Of a stretch of DNA of 64,000 nt, positions 1 through 12,600 are shown one piece after another (position 1 is the first letter of the stretch; each line of letters opens with the position of its first letter). The DNA comes from Wuchereria bancrofti (lineage: Eukaryota > Nematoda > Chromadorea > Rhabditida > Onchocercidae). The notes under the pieces were generated by a model. That model was not told the DNA's origin and searched no databases. It saw only the letters and a list, made by a program, of their open reading frames with translations. Made by a program: the position numbers and the translations under genes. The stretch is taken from NCBI GenBank assembly GCA_005281725.1, contig SSBO01000007.1:2796402-2860401 (forward strand), in the 5' to 3' direction.

Positions 1-1907
1 CATTCCAGCATTTGAAGCCTAATTTGAAGTCAAATTACTCATTAAAATGGTGAAAAGAATTACATACAGGTTAGTAAATTGAAATCTTTAAGTAATAATA
101 AATTTAGCATGATCGAATTTTAATTGATTTCTTACGCAGAAAATTTTAGACCTTTTGTTTAAAGAAAGTTTCAAGAAGTTCAAAATTAAAATTCTTTCAA
201 TAGGTCGGTTGATGTTGTCGGTACACTCCAAATAGCATTAAATGCAGTAATGTGTTAAAAAAGCCAAGAAGTTATGGAGTCAGTTTATCAATAATTCCAC
301 TCCTTCTTTCAAATTTCAACCTCAAATTGCCAGAACTAAGATTGGGTATGTCGTTACTTTATGATAGCATCCCTACAAACAAAACAACCGACAAAATTTT
401 GTTTTTTGAAATTAGTAATTACAACGTTAAAACGTTAAAAATAAAATTGACAGCCATTCCTCTTTTTTGGAAATAATGAATAGATAAAACAGTCAAAGAT
501 CATATGGTCGAGGATTTTTGGCATCATGAAATTCTTTCGCCATCTGTACATCTCAGCAATAAAACAAACTCATACATTTACTTTCACAGCAATATTTCAT
601 TTGAATTGTTACTATCTATTAGAAGATGCAGTCAGCTTTATCTCTAATTAATTGTCCTTTCACCTTTTTTTCTTTCTGATTTATTTAAGCTGTAATTAAA
701 GATATCGCAAGAATTATGAATTTAGTGTGGTTTCTTAGGTTTCCCTTTTCAATCTTAAACTATTTTATTCAATAACTGCAATATAAAATAAATACAGTAT
801 AGTTAAGGAGAATGTAACAGTAAAGGTGATCCGGAAGGTATAACTAGGTTTCAAATTTAATAAATTTACCAATTTTAGTGGACCAAATTTGATCTAATTC
901 GGAAGAATTACATTAAAACTAGTGTATGATAAAAGTTCAAATTTGAAAAATATACAAAATATTTCAGAAGCGCGGCAGACTACAGTATATAAGCACTAGA
1001 AGAGTTATTTTCTTTTATCATAAACTCTGTGATCCTGTGATTAAAGATTATTATCATAAATAAAAGTCAAAAATTGAAACTAATTTGAACAATAATTTAA
1101 AATTGACAATTTTCTGTAGTCACAAATTTATATAGTAAAATACACTATAATCATTTAAAAAAAACATTTGAAAAAACGTTTGTATGATGAAAGCTGTGTC
1201 AAACTGTAATAATTTGATAGTCACAGCTTAATCTTACCTCTTTTACAAGTCTTTGTGTGAAAAATGTCTTAAACTAAGGGTTTAAAATTCGACTTCAGAA
1301 TTGAAATATAAAATTGTTGACATAGTAGTAAGACTGCCTGCCAGAGGATAAAGAAACCAATTCTATGAAGTGTCAATTAATGTTCAGTATCATGAATTTT
1401 ATCAGTAATTGCATGTGACATTATTGTAAACTCCCCTCAGATTATCAAAAGATGTTTGATCTATGCCTATCCTCTCTCTAAAATAAACATTTAAAAAAAT
1501 CCATCACAATTATTGATCAACACATTGCACAAAAAAATGCAGCTCTTACTCAAATGAACGGTTTCAGGACAAAAACTGATTTTAATTCTTGTTAAAACTA
1601 CTTATCTTACTCACTGATAACAGGTAAACATTTTTGCCAGCAATTTGTAAAATTTTGAGTTGGACATTCTCCTATGAGATTTAAACTATAGGGAAATCGA
1701 TAGTATTCATTTTCAAATTTAAAATTTTCTAATTAACCAAATTCCAGTTTTGCCGTTGGAAATAAGCGAACAGCAGCGAGAGAGGAGTTGATTGGCCGGA
1801 AAGAAGAATAACAAATTTTTTTATAAATTGCTATCACTTTTATTAATTTATACGCTAATCACTCTTTTCAGATTATCTGCTCTTAACAGAATAAATTCTT
1901 AGAGAGT

Positions 1908-1931
1908 TCTCTCTCTCTCTCTCTCTCTCTC
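1908..1931. repeat. (CT)n microsatellite
   Basis: About 12 uninterrupted CT units are visible directly. Confidence 0.9.
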
Positions 1932-2156
1932 CTACTTTCCTCTCACCTTCATCATATCATCATTCCGTAAAACTTTGCAAGCAAAACTTTGAGAGGACAT
2001 ATTTGATATTGTAAGGAATCAATGGTAATGTTTGTATATGAATCACAGTGAAATGTGTATATGTGCATGTGTGTGCAACAAATTCTGCACGGTATATAAG
2101 TAAGACCTTAAGGCCTGATGATATGACTTGCTGAGCTTGATTGTATTCCTTCCACT

Positions 2157-2184
2157 GAATGAATGAATGAATGAATGAATGAAT
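2157..2184. repeat. (GAAT)n microsatellite
   Basis: Seven perfect tandem copies of GAAT are visible. The repeat accounts for part of an apparent minus-strand open frame, which is therefore not annotated as a gene. Confidence 0.9.
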
Positions 2185-3602
2185 GGTATGAGTGTCGCAT
2201 GCATAGATTGGCAGATAAATTTCCTGAACATATTTTACAAATTTATCAACAACTTCATTTTCTTTCCGGAAAGAAGAAAAAACCATGTTAGCCACTGCTG
2301 ACCTTTGGTTTATTCCTTCATTTTCATACAATTCATTATTTTATTTCCCATGATTTGTCGTAGTTTTTTTTCTTTTTTTGAAGTTTTTGTCATTCAATTT
2401 CCTCGCGTTTCTCATTATTTCTTATGATGCTTTGTGTTCAAGAAAGCGCATTTTCATTTTGGGCACCGATTATTTGCACTATTTATTTTAGTATGGTCAT
2501 GCTGAAACTGATAAAGACGATCTTCTCATCTTTTTCTTTCATATCACTTTTCCGACAGCAATATTAATCAGTTTAGTGCTATAAGTATGACATATTTTCT
2601 GTGTTAGTAGGTAATAACTGAACTGTGCAAGTAGCTTATGACTTCAACTGTCAGAAACTGGTTTAATTCTACCCTTTCTAATTAGATTTCTTTTACTGCT
2701 ATTCAATAATCACAGCATGTTAATGGCTAATTTGTATACATGTATAGTAGCAGTTATGAATGCTTTCTACATTATAGTTTGTGGTTACAAATTTGAAATG
2801 ATGCATTGATATTATACGAGAATACAAAATTCCCTGATAAGATGTCGTTGATAATGTTAATGAATCATCTTTTGTTGCTGTTCGCGATAACGTATGAATC
2901 ATTTTTTATCGCTATCCTCGATAACATCAGTGAATCAATCGCTATCCTCGTTGGAACCCGAAATTGCTCAGAAAAAACTTTATTTTGCCATTGAGAAAAA
3001 ACAAAACTTAACGATGGTTTTGTGTGATGATTTCCTTGTCTATCCCTTCCAGAATGTTCCTTATCTTGATGTTTGAAACGCTGTTTGTCGCTAAATGCTT
3101 AGGATGACTCATAGGTTGTGTGAAACTTTCATTATTCAAATATAAAACCTATACTTCAAAATCCTTTAGTACTTTATTGCTTTATTTCTTCTTATTATTT
3201 ACGAGATAGGGCGATAAGTGATATCGCTTTCTTATGATTCATTCTATGATAACAGCTAGAATTACGATCCGCAGTATCTTTTGTTGCAAAGTTCTTAGAG
3301 TACTTATTTAAATTAGATCAGTAGATGGCTTCTAAATATTGTGAAATACAAATCAAACTTGAGCTTTTCATGTCTTTGCTTCATTTTTTAGTATTTCAAA
3401 AGGATTGCGATTGATTGTTAAATCTTTGTTTCAAAACTGTAGAGATTCAGCATAACATTTATGTTTGAGTTAAAATTTGGAAATTTTGTTCTTTTTTTAC
3501 ATATGATGTATTTGAATACCTTATATATATATTCTAATTTGATTATTTAATTAAAACTTTTCGTCAGACTTTTTCGATCCTGAAATTGGGCAGGAGAAGA
3601 TT

Positions 3603-4319
3603 ATGGGAGGTTCACACTCCCAGTCGTATGATTTGAGCCATGAATCAGTAAAATCAGTTCAGGATAAACAGGATATAGTTCCTAGCAATAACGTCGTAGA
3701 TGGTACACTTATTCATATTACTTCTTCCGATAATTCAAACATTTCGTCAAATGAACAGGTAAATTCATTATTCCTAATTTTCAAAAAATATAAAATTTTC
3801 AAAAAGCATATCAGACGTTGTAGTAACGAAGTATATGAAAATTCTGTGGGAGACAGAAGTCGAAATTGAGCCGATCGTTCCGAAATAACCGCACTTGAAA
3901 TAAAATGCTTGATATGTGATAACTTTAGCAAAATAGAAACCATCATCTTGATGTAATAGTGGCGGTTCTTTTGGGAAAGGCTTTAACGTCACTTTTACCT
4001 CTTGTGTGAACCGCTGGCTCATATTTATTTCATCTAGACGAATAACTTAACAGGAAGACTAAAAATATCTATATTTGAAATATTTTTGGAATATTCCATA
4101 CTGTAATTAAAATATAGTATTTTAAAATTGAGCTAACGATTCAAGATTGATAGAACCTCAAACTTAGTACTTTCGATTCGAACCGATATTCTATTGCAGG
4201 AGTTGCAACGAATACATCCACCGGAGGAGATGCCACTGACACCAGAGGAAATACCAATAGAGAACATACCAACAAGAAAAGCACCGGCTCCTCACATGGT
4301 CGAAACAGCTCTTGAATAA
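3603..4319 (+). CDS. small two-exon protein with myristoylation-type N-terminus
   Basis: Exons 3603..3758 and 4200..4319, joined in phase 0, encode about 91 aa. The donor is CAG|gtaaat and the acceptor is ctattgcag. The protein starts MGGSHSQS: a glycine at position 2 and a serine at position 6 fit the consensus for N-myristoyl transferase, so membrane anchoring is plausible (inference). The rest is polar and Ser/Asn-rich. The second exon adds an acidic, Pro-rich tail containing PPEEMPLTPEEIPIENI and a TAA stop. An AATAAA signal follows at 4592..4597. I recognise no domain and assign no function. The first exon ends in phase 0, as does the later exon at 6697..6936, so both could also serve as alternative first exons for downstream lim-9 exons. 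The gene is probably real but its extent is unproven. Confidence 0.5.
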
Positions 4320-4591
4320 TTGATTTTTCTCGATTTACTGCTATTGGCGGTTTATACTATTTGGTGACAACATGTTTTATCATTCCAGGCGCTACTGTCT
4401 TCGCTTGAACTTCTTAAACTTTTAGATGACGTGTTAGAAATGACTATGACCACACATTACACCACACTTCTGATAACTAAAAAATCCCACTTTATGTTAT
4501 TTGCATTATACATTTGCTCACTTTATCAATTAATCATTGAATTGTGAATTAATCACTTTCGATCCGGTCAGCATTCTGCATGATTTATTCA

Positions 4592-4597
4592 AATAAA
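4592..4597 (+). terminator. candidate polyadenylation signal AATAAA
   Basis: A canonical AATAAA lies about 270 bases after the stop of the small gene at 3603..4319. AATAAA occurs often by chance in DNA this AT-rich. Confidence 0.35.
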
Positions 4598-6493
4598 TAG
4601 TCGAATGCATTTCCACATCGAATTCATTTAATCAATATTTTTGTTATATGCTCATGGAAGTTTTGATTTGGAATAATGTAAATAACATCGAATTGCCCTT
4701 AGGTAAAAGCGAACCTATCAAGTTTGACTTAAATTTAATGGTTGAATGCATTTCGAAAAGTTTTGTGGTGTAGTTTGACTTGTCAGACTTAATTGTTCAA
4801 TGATCTTTTAGATAGGATCATTTTCTGTTGTAGATGCAAAATTCGCTGTGTTTCCTTCTTACTGATTTTATTCATAAAGCAAATGGCTGATCTTAACCTC
4901 ATACTACTTAATCTAATATTCTATCCCTTCACCATCCAACTCATCTCATATGTTCAATCAAACTGGTGAATTTTTACGCATAAGCCTGGTAAAATGCCGT
5001 GAACAAGAAACTACTAGGCCACCAACAAAGCCAAGTTGATTCAGTTGAATTGAACGCTTTTTTTAATCATTGAGCCAGGTTTGCTTTTAAAAATGAATTA
5101 AAAAATGGTTAAAAAAAACTCTCTTTAATAGTTTAATACGTGTGATCCATGTGATTTTTGTGACGAATTATTGTCAAATTCCAATCTAAATAAAAAGATA
5201 TACCTAGATGATTTTTTGATATGAGATCAACAGTTATACTGAATGCACTATGACCGCTAAATATACCATCGTGTCCACAGGTATGACAACTTTTTTATGC
5301 GATAATAAATTTAAATTTGAAGTTGGGATTATTTTCCTTGAAAGCTTTAAAAACCAGTTTAATTGAAATATTATGCAGGTGCAATATGACGTGATGTAAC
5401 AAAACAACAACTGTCTCTTCCAAGGGACGTTCTGAGCACTCCGCGGCAAACTATCATCATTACCAGCAGTATTCTTTATCTTCTTGTCGTTGCCGCTGCT
5501 GTTGTTGCCACTTTGCAAGCTCTTCTAATCTTTGTTTATCATCCTTCTGCAACTATGTTTACTTTTCAAATAGATTTTTATGGAATGCTCCGAGGTACTG
5601 AAAATTCCATATCACTTTCCAACTTTTATTATTTAGAGGTTAGTTCACCTGAACACTATTGGAAATAATTAAGTCATTGTTCGTTTCCAGAAAATGATTA
5701 AGAACAAAAAAAAAAAAACTTCAAACATTCTCTGTGAGTAATGGAGAATAGCTGGAATCCCACGAAAAGTTAAACAGTTTTGTTTGTTTAGTGAAAGTAA
5801 AAGTGCAAAGGTTGTATAGATAAAAGTAAAATTAAAAAAAGTATTAGTAGAAATGGACGTTAGCTATTTTAGCCCATGAATTTCACTTTCGGTTAATTTG
5901 TGAATAACTAAAAACATTAGTCGATAAATTCGTGATTTGTAGTTCTTTCCTGAATCGATAAAAGAGGGTTTGAGTAACAGTACTGAAAGTTAAGTATTCC
6001 CTTTTTTCATCAAAACTATATTTCTGGATTTACCACTTTTTCAATTCAACTTTAACGGTGACATTTCACCTATTCAAATTTATATTGACACCTTTGATCT
6101 CTGAAATAGTAAAATTCTTTTCTCTAAAAAATTTATCTATTTTGCAGGAATCTTTTGAATTGAATAATTCAAATATTTTGAGATAAAACTCTTACCACTG
6201 TTGGAATGAGAACCAAAAGCTTACAAGTTCTTGAAAATGAACTAAGGGGACTGTGTAATATCATGTTCTCAAAGTTTCTAAAAAAATATCGTCTTTTGCT
6301 TTTTATACTAAGTGGAAGCATTTCTGTTGCCTGATAGATAAGTTACCTTGTTAGAGAAAGATATGATAAACCAAACAAAATGGCTTATCACAAGAAATCT
6401 GAGTATGCCCAAAAGTTTAACCAGAAACTCTTGCGGTTATCTCACACAACAGTACCATAATATTACATGATCCCAACAAAGATAGACGACAAC

Positions 6494-6527
6494 AAAATCA
6501 AGAAACGTAGAAACGTTTCTTGATTTT
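6494..6527. repeat. perfect 15-bp inverted repeat (hairpin)
   Basis: Arms 6494..6508 and 6513..6527 are exact reverse complements, separated by a 4-base loop (AGAA). It lies about 170 bases before the exon at 6697. Function unknown. Confidence 0.85.
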
Positions 6528-6696
6528 TGAAACAAAAAACTGAAGTATAGAAAATGCCGTGTTTTGATGACAATGTAAGTTGATGGAACAACGATTCAAT
6601 TTAACAATAAAACTATATAATACGTAACTGTTTTTATAGGCGATACTTTGGTTTGGTGTGAATCGTAGTCACATGGATTATTGTTAATTCTATAAT

Positions 6697-9600
6697 ATGG
6701 GTGGGAAACCGTTGAAGAATCTTTTCTGTTGTTATCAACCGAAAGCTGAGAATATGGGAGATGAGTTACAACCAGTATCTGAGAATTACAACATCGAACA
6801 AATCAATTCTAAACAAACCACTGATTTATTGGAAACGGATGAAAGAACAGTACTGATCAATGGAAAATGTACCTATAAACGAAACGAGAGTCCTCAACCA
6901 GTCGAAGTTACGAATATGAAATTAAACGATATTAAGGTAAGTCCTTTTCAAATACTTACTTACATGAATTAAGTTTTCAAACTTTAATCCGATTTCTTAA
7001 TTGTTGAATTTCATATGTTTGTCAATCGTATTAAATTCCGGTCTCATTAGTCGTTAAAGTCTCACTAAAAAAAAATAAAGGGTGTTTGAAGCAGACCTAC
7101 ATACTTTAGTCTAAATTAATAATCTCGACATGGATTTATGCTAAATTTGAAAAAGATCAAAAACAACTATTATAATCTTCCTGAAAATAATGACTTTAAC
7201 TATTATTATTATTAATTATTATTATTACTACTACTACCAATTTTATTCAAAACAATAGCATAAGTGCATATGTATATTCTTTGTTAATTTCTTTTCAGCA
7301 TAATTATTCCTGAGTTGTTTGATTCTCTCAAAACGACATAATTTCAACGATATACTATTTTTTGCTTCTTTTCTCTTTCCTGTCTCATTCTCTCATTTCT
7401 TCTAAAAAAATTGCCCTTGATTTAATCAATTTCAATACGTAAAAATTCAAAAAATGAAAAGAACTCGAAATTTCTTCTTAAAAAAAAAAGAAATATCGTC
7501 TACGAAACTTCTTACAATGAAATGATTGAGAAATTGTACCGTTTGCTGACACCTTTTGCGCCAACTATTTATTTATTTATGTATAAGAATCAGTTTCCAC
7601 TTCTGATTGAAACGATAAATTAACTGATGTCGTAGTGCCGGGATGTAGTTAGATAGATACACATTTGTTTGAATAAAGCAAGAAATATGCGCTTATAGGA
7701 GAAAAACAAAAAATTTCGGATTTATGAATATGCTGTATTTCTCCTTTCTTCCTCTTCTTGCATTTAGTATTGATGATCATTTATATATTGTAGCAATGAC
7801 AGTGGTATTACTTTTTTGGTTTGAAATTATTGCGCCTGTCATCAATTCTTCCTTCTTCAAGAAGAATTAATTTATATGATTTTTTTAAATTTATTGGTTG
7901 TCCCATTTTCTATCCATCTTTTTTTTAAATGTTGCAATGAATGCAAAAAGACTCCTGTCGGGGGTAGTGTCGAGAAATGTAAAGCTTGAACCAGGACTTA
8001 GGCTCAGAATTTAAAGGTTATATCTACATTAATCCTATTTATTATGCATATAAATCAATTATATATAAATTAAATAATTATATATAAATGAAAGATTATA
8101 TACATAAATTAATTCTACGGTCATCAACCAAGTGATCCTACGATTTTTAATAGGAATGACTGTTAATTATTAATTATATTGCAAGAAGATAATATTAATT
8201 AATAAATAATTAACCTTTAATTTCATAAAGACACTTTCTTCGTGACACGCTGATCTAATCACTTGTACTTTTTAAGGTGATGAATTGATATCTTGGTTAA
8301 TATTGCCTTATTTACGAATCAGTACCAAGAAAGATAGAGTAGGAGAAGAATGAAATACAAAATTTTATAACTTTTTTTCAAAATCATTTAGAGAACGTTA
8401 TAGTAATAGTAATAACTGCAATCTCACATCGTCAAATACGCAACTGAATGATAACTGATAATTGATCAGATAAGATGACTTTTATGTGGTCATTCTCTTC
8501 CAAATTTGCCTATTTTGAGTCTGTTTTTTGCATCTCAGGTGACAGCGGCAGTAATTCAAGCATGAGATCTGGTCTAAATTATTTATCGAATCATGCAATT
8601 ATATACTTTATCTCATTTCCGGAATTCTATTTTAATAATTCATCCATGCGAACAATTTGTTGCTATGTATTATTTTGCAATTGATGAAAAAGTCACTAAC
8701 TGAGACATTTTCCCTACAAATGAGGGAAGTTCATTTCCAGGTTGAAATTACATCTGCAGACACAGTTTTTTATCCTTTTTTCCCTACATTTGCAAATAAT
8801 ATGGTCGATACCAATATTATTGTAGCTATTACAATAATCGTTATTGTAGCATTTACTATTATTGTTATTGTAACTACATAATTCATTGTTAATGTTATTG
8901 CTGTTAATGTATCAATGTTGGAGTTACAGTTGCAGTAAGTTTCGAAATGTAATTGCACCAACTAAAATTGAATTCACATTTTTTTATTAAAGTGGCAACA
9001 ACTTCAACAAACTTTAGTGTAAAAATGTATGAGTGTTCTCCACCGTTCATCCTAATCAGATGGCAGTAGACATTCGGGAAAGAGCAGGAAAAGCAGAATG
9101 TGTGTAAAAAAGTGTCTGTGTAATTCTTTTTAAAATCATTTAATAAATTAGTTAATTTTTCTAGTCTTTAAAGCATGACGTAAACCACTCATGCCTTCTT
9201 TTAATTACATTCTATCTTCCCACTTTTCGTCAAGAAGTTTTTTAAATTCGAGATAATTTCTTTTAAGTTCCAATATGTAAAGGTAGAATATATAAAGCTA
9301 ATAACTGAATTAGCTACATTCATGATTCAATTAAAGTGCCGTTAAAGCAATTATCTTTACAATTTGGCTTTAAAATTTTTACTATATTCACTCACCTTTT
9401 TTCGTGATAATAAAGAAAAACTTTTTGATCATTCTTATACGACTAGGTAATTAATCAAATTAATTTTATAAAAATTCTATTTAACTATCTCAAATCATTT
9501 ATAACACAATGATTGGACGGAACAGAATAATTTATACATAAGTACTCGTTTTTTGTTTTGAGAATCGAAGAAACTGCTTTCAAGCATTTTGTAACTTCAA

Positions 9601-12600
9601 CTATGTTTGCAAGAACTTTCTATATCAGTGCTGCATTTAATGTTTAATCACTTGATTAAAAGAATATGTGCAGGTATAATTGTCAGTGACATCTCTGCTA
9701 ACACAACATATTAAAATTTTTCTTTTTAGCCTTTTGTTGTGTGAATTCCAGTCATTTAAAGAAGGATAATAATGTAAAGTGATTCCAATTTGTGAAGGGA
9801 CATTGAAAAGAATGGGTGTTTTATTTTTATCGCTATCCTGGTTTCAAGAGAAAATAGCCTCGAGCTGTTTCTCTCTGTTTTCTACTTTAAATTTTGTCGC
9901 ACTTCCTGCACATCAATTAATGACCAACAGTGACCACCGTTTGATAGCTATTATTAATTAGTTGAGTTTTCTGCTGTATGAAAATCCACTAGAGCTGCGT
10001 GTTTTACGTTCCTTAATCATCCTTCTTTTAAATGCGGTAAAACATTCTTTAGTTAGAATTAAATTTGATGTGAGTAGTATTAAATCACTTGTTGACAGGG
10101 AAAACAGTAATTGACAAGATCACTGATATCTGCGCTGTTGTCTCAATCATTCTTTCTACACCTATCCAATCAAGACTAAAGTTTTTTTTTCGTCAAAATG
10201 TGAACATACTTGAAATAAAAAAAATAAATAAATCTCAAGATTTACAATCCAAATAAAATCGTTTTTTTGTTGATCGTTTTCAACAACATTAACCTTTTCT
10301 ACTTGCAAAATTGATGACAGTATCCGTGCGGCATATTCATAATTTTGCCTTTTTTGTTTTGCTCAAAAGAAATGTCAGCAAAATTTGAATTGATGTGTCG
10401 CACTGCTGTAGCAACAACGGTAGCTCATTATCGCGATACTGTCATCATCTTGATTGTTGTCAGTGACGCCGTTTCATTTACTAAACCGAAGGTTACAACA
10501 ACTGCTCACTTTCTCTTCGACAGCTTCTGCTCAGTGTACGATTATTCGCTATTTCCAACTTTTTCTTTTGTAAGATAATTACAAGAGATATTTAAATTTT
10601 CTTCTACCTTCTTTTGTAGTTGCAGCAGCATAATGATGAGAAGAGTTCGTTCACTACGATCTACAAATTCCATCATCACATGTTTGAGGAGGAAAATAAT
10701 GATTTTGAAAGCTGGACTTTCAATTGCAGCGCTACCAATGACATTTTGGCATCAATCACCTATTCATAATTACTCGATTGGATAGCATTCTCTTCTGATA
10801 TTGAATTGATGAATGGCAGTTGACCACATATTTTTGGTGAATCATTAGTGTGCTTTGGTATAGTTTAACATCGAACTGTTGAATTAGTAGTGTTCATCTC
10901 TTCTCATTAGTTCTAGTCTTAGTCCTTATATCTTCTTAATAGCTCTGGTTCTAGATTCATACCTTTCTATTTCATGAAATGTTGTGATTAATCGCATTCT
11001 TCTAACAATAAACGAGTTGGAACGAAGCATAAAACTCGTCAAGAATTATTAAATTAATTGTTTACAAGTTTGCGATTTTAATTTTTTAGAAAAAACTCAG
11101 AGCGCTCAACTATCTAAATTGAGTTAATGTTTACTTACGAGATGAAGCAGCATCTTACATCAAAACTTCGTGAACTATCGAAGCTCTGAGTATTAAACAT
11201 TTGTGTCGCGTACTTTAGACTATATGCAAGTTTTATTTCATTCTAGACTTTTTTTATTTTCGCCATACGTTTCCGAATGCAGCAAAAGTCCTTTCGTTGC
11301 CATTAAAAAAAGAAGCATTTCTGAATCATTTTCTATCAATCAACTGATTGATTTTATTCCATTTTACTACGACAATAAATTTATACTTCTTTCATTCCAT
11401 GCTTCATTCAACTAAACCACAAAATTAATGACTAAATATTTTTAAAAACTATGATCTAAAGATTTTTGTTCCCTTGAAATTGAAATTGAAGTTTTCCTTG
11501 ATTGACTCTCACCAACTTGATTACACCTTCGTTTTGACATTGTACTTGCTCACAATGCATTTATTTCAACTAGCATTATCTTCCCAACATTCCAAAATTT
11601 ACTATCAGAAGCGATCTGAAAAATGAACAGTTAGATAATTATGAAAATACTCACTCAGGTGTGATGATTATTTGTTATAGTTATTTCATCTAACACTGGC
11701 ATCAGTCATTACTAAAGAACTTGTTTTTTATTTATTTGTTTTGAGATTCGCAGGCAAAACTACCAGAAAGGGTAGCAATAATTAATCATTCGACTACCTG
11801 CCTTCTCGAATACCTATCCTGTCCTTCTTGATGGCAAGCTGAGCTTATCATTGCTGCCAGTGATCACAATCATTTACCTTCTCTTTTTCTTAACAAATGA
11901 TAAACTAAACATTGAACCGGGTTTTACATCGTATCTTGTACTGATAACGTACTAATATTAATGAATGATTATAAGATTTATGTCGATATCAGCAGAAACA
12001 ATAATGATATTAATAGTGAGATTACGACGACAATAATAGCAATAAAATTATTGATGAAAGATAAAAAGAGAATGAATGTTGGAGCAAATGATTCAAGGTT
12101 TTTATTTGGGTTTATTTTTTTTCATTTTTTCATTTAGGTTCAGGATCTGACTGATTCAGATCCTGCAATCCAGGAAGAATAATAATAATTATTGTTAGTA
12201 ATAATTATTATTCTTATTAATAATTATTATTATAATTATTATTATTTTTCCTCCTTCTTCCATTCTCCTCTTTTTTAACTTCTCCAGTCTTTGTCTTTCT
12301 GTTATCATCTTTCAGGCTAAAACATCTTTCTAGGCTTGCACAGAAATATCCAAACATTAAAGAACCAAAAATCATAAATCCCTATCAGTCTGGACAAAAA
12401 CAAAATAATCCATATGTTATACCAACAATAATTATGAAAAGAACACTTATGCTAAGGATGATATGATATCATCAGAAGAATGATATGATTAGATGAAACT
12501 TTCTTTCATTCAATAAGTTAAATAGATTCTCTTTTTATTAATTAAGAACGAATCGTTTTGCGATATTTCTCTAGAAAACCATGATATGATGCCACATCGA

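Larger units (their letters stand above)
1..3602. other. intergenic region, no gene recognised
   Basis: AT-rich sequence at the window edge. The open frames on both strands are short, have no recognisable domain and lack a convincing splice context. It holds a CT microsatellite near 1.9 kb and a GAAT microsatellite near 2.16 kb. The 3' part is the upstream region of the small gene that starts at 3603. Confidence 0.6.
4320..6696. other. intergenic or intronic region, no gene seen
   Basis: AT-rich sequence between the small gene and the next coding exon. No supported coding sequence. It contains a perfect 15-bp inverted repeat at 6494..6527, listed separately. The last few hundred bases could be the promoter of the exon at 6697. 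Confidence 0.5.

Noticed and set aside
2043..2331. Two minus-strand frames
   Set aside because: They run across the GAAT microsatellite and have no family resemblance.
4160..4190. Possible tRNA B-box (GGTTCGAATC on the minus strand)
   Set aside because: No cloverleaf or A-box at the right distance, and the region overlaps the acceptor of a coding exon.
8657..8961. Overlapping Ile/Val/Thr-rich frames on both strands
   Set aside because: Produced by the degenerate ATT/GTT repeat.
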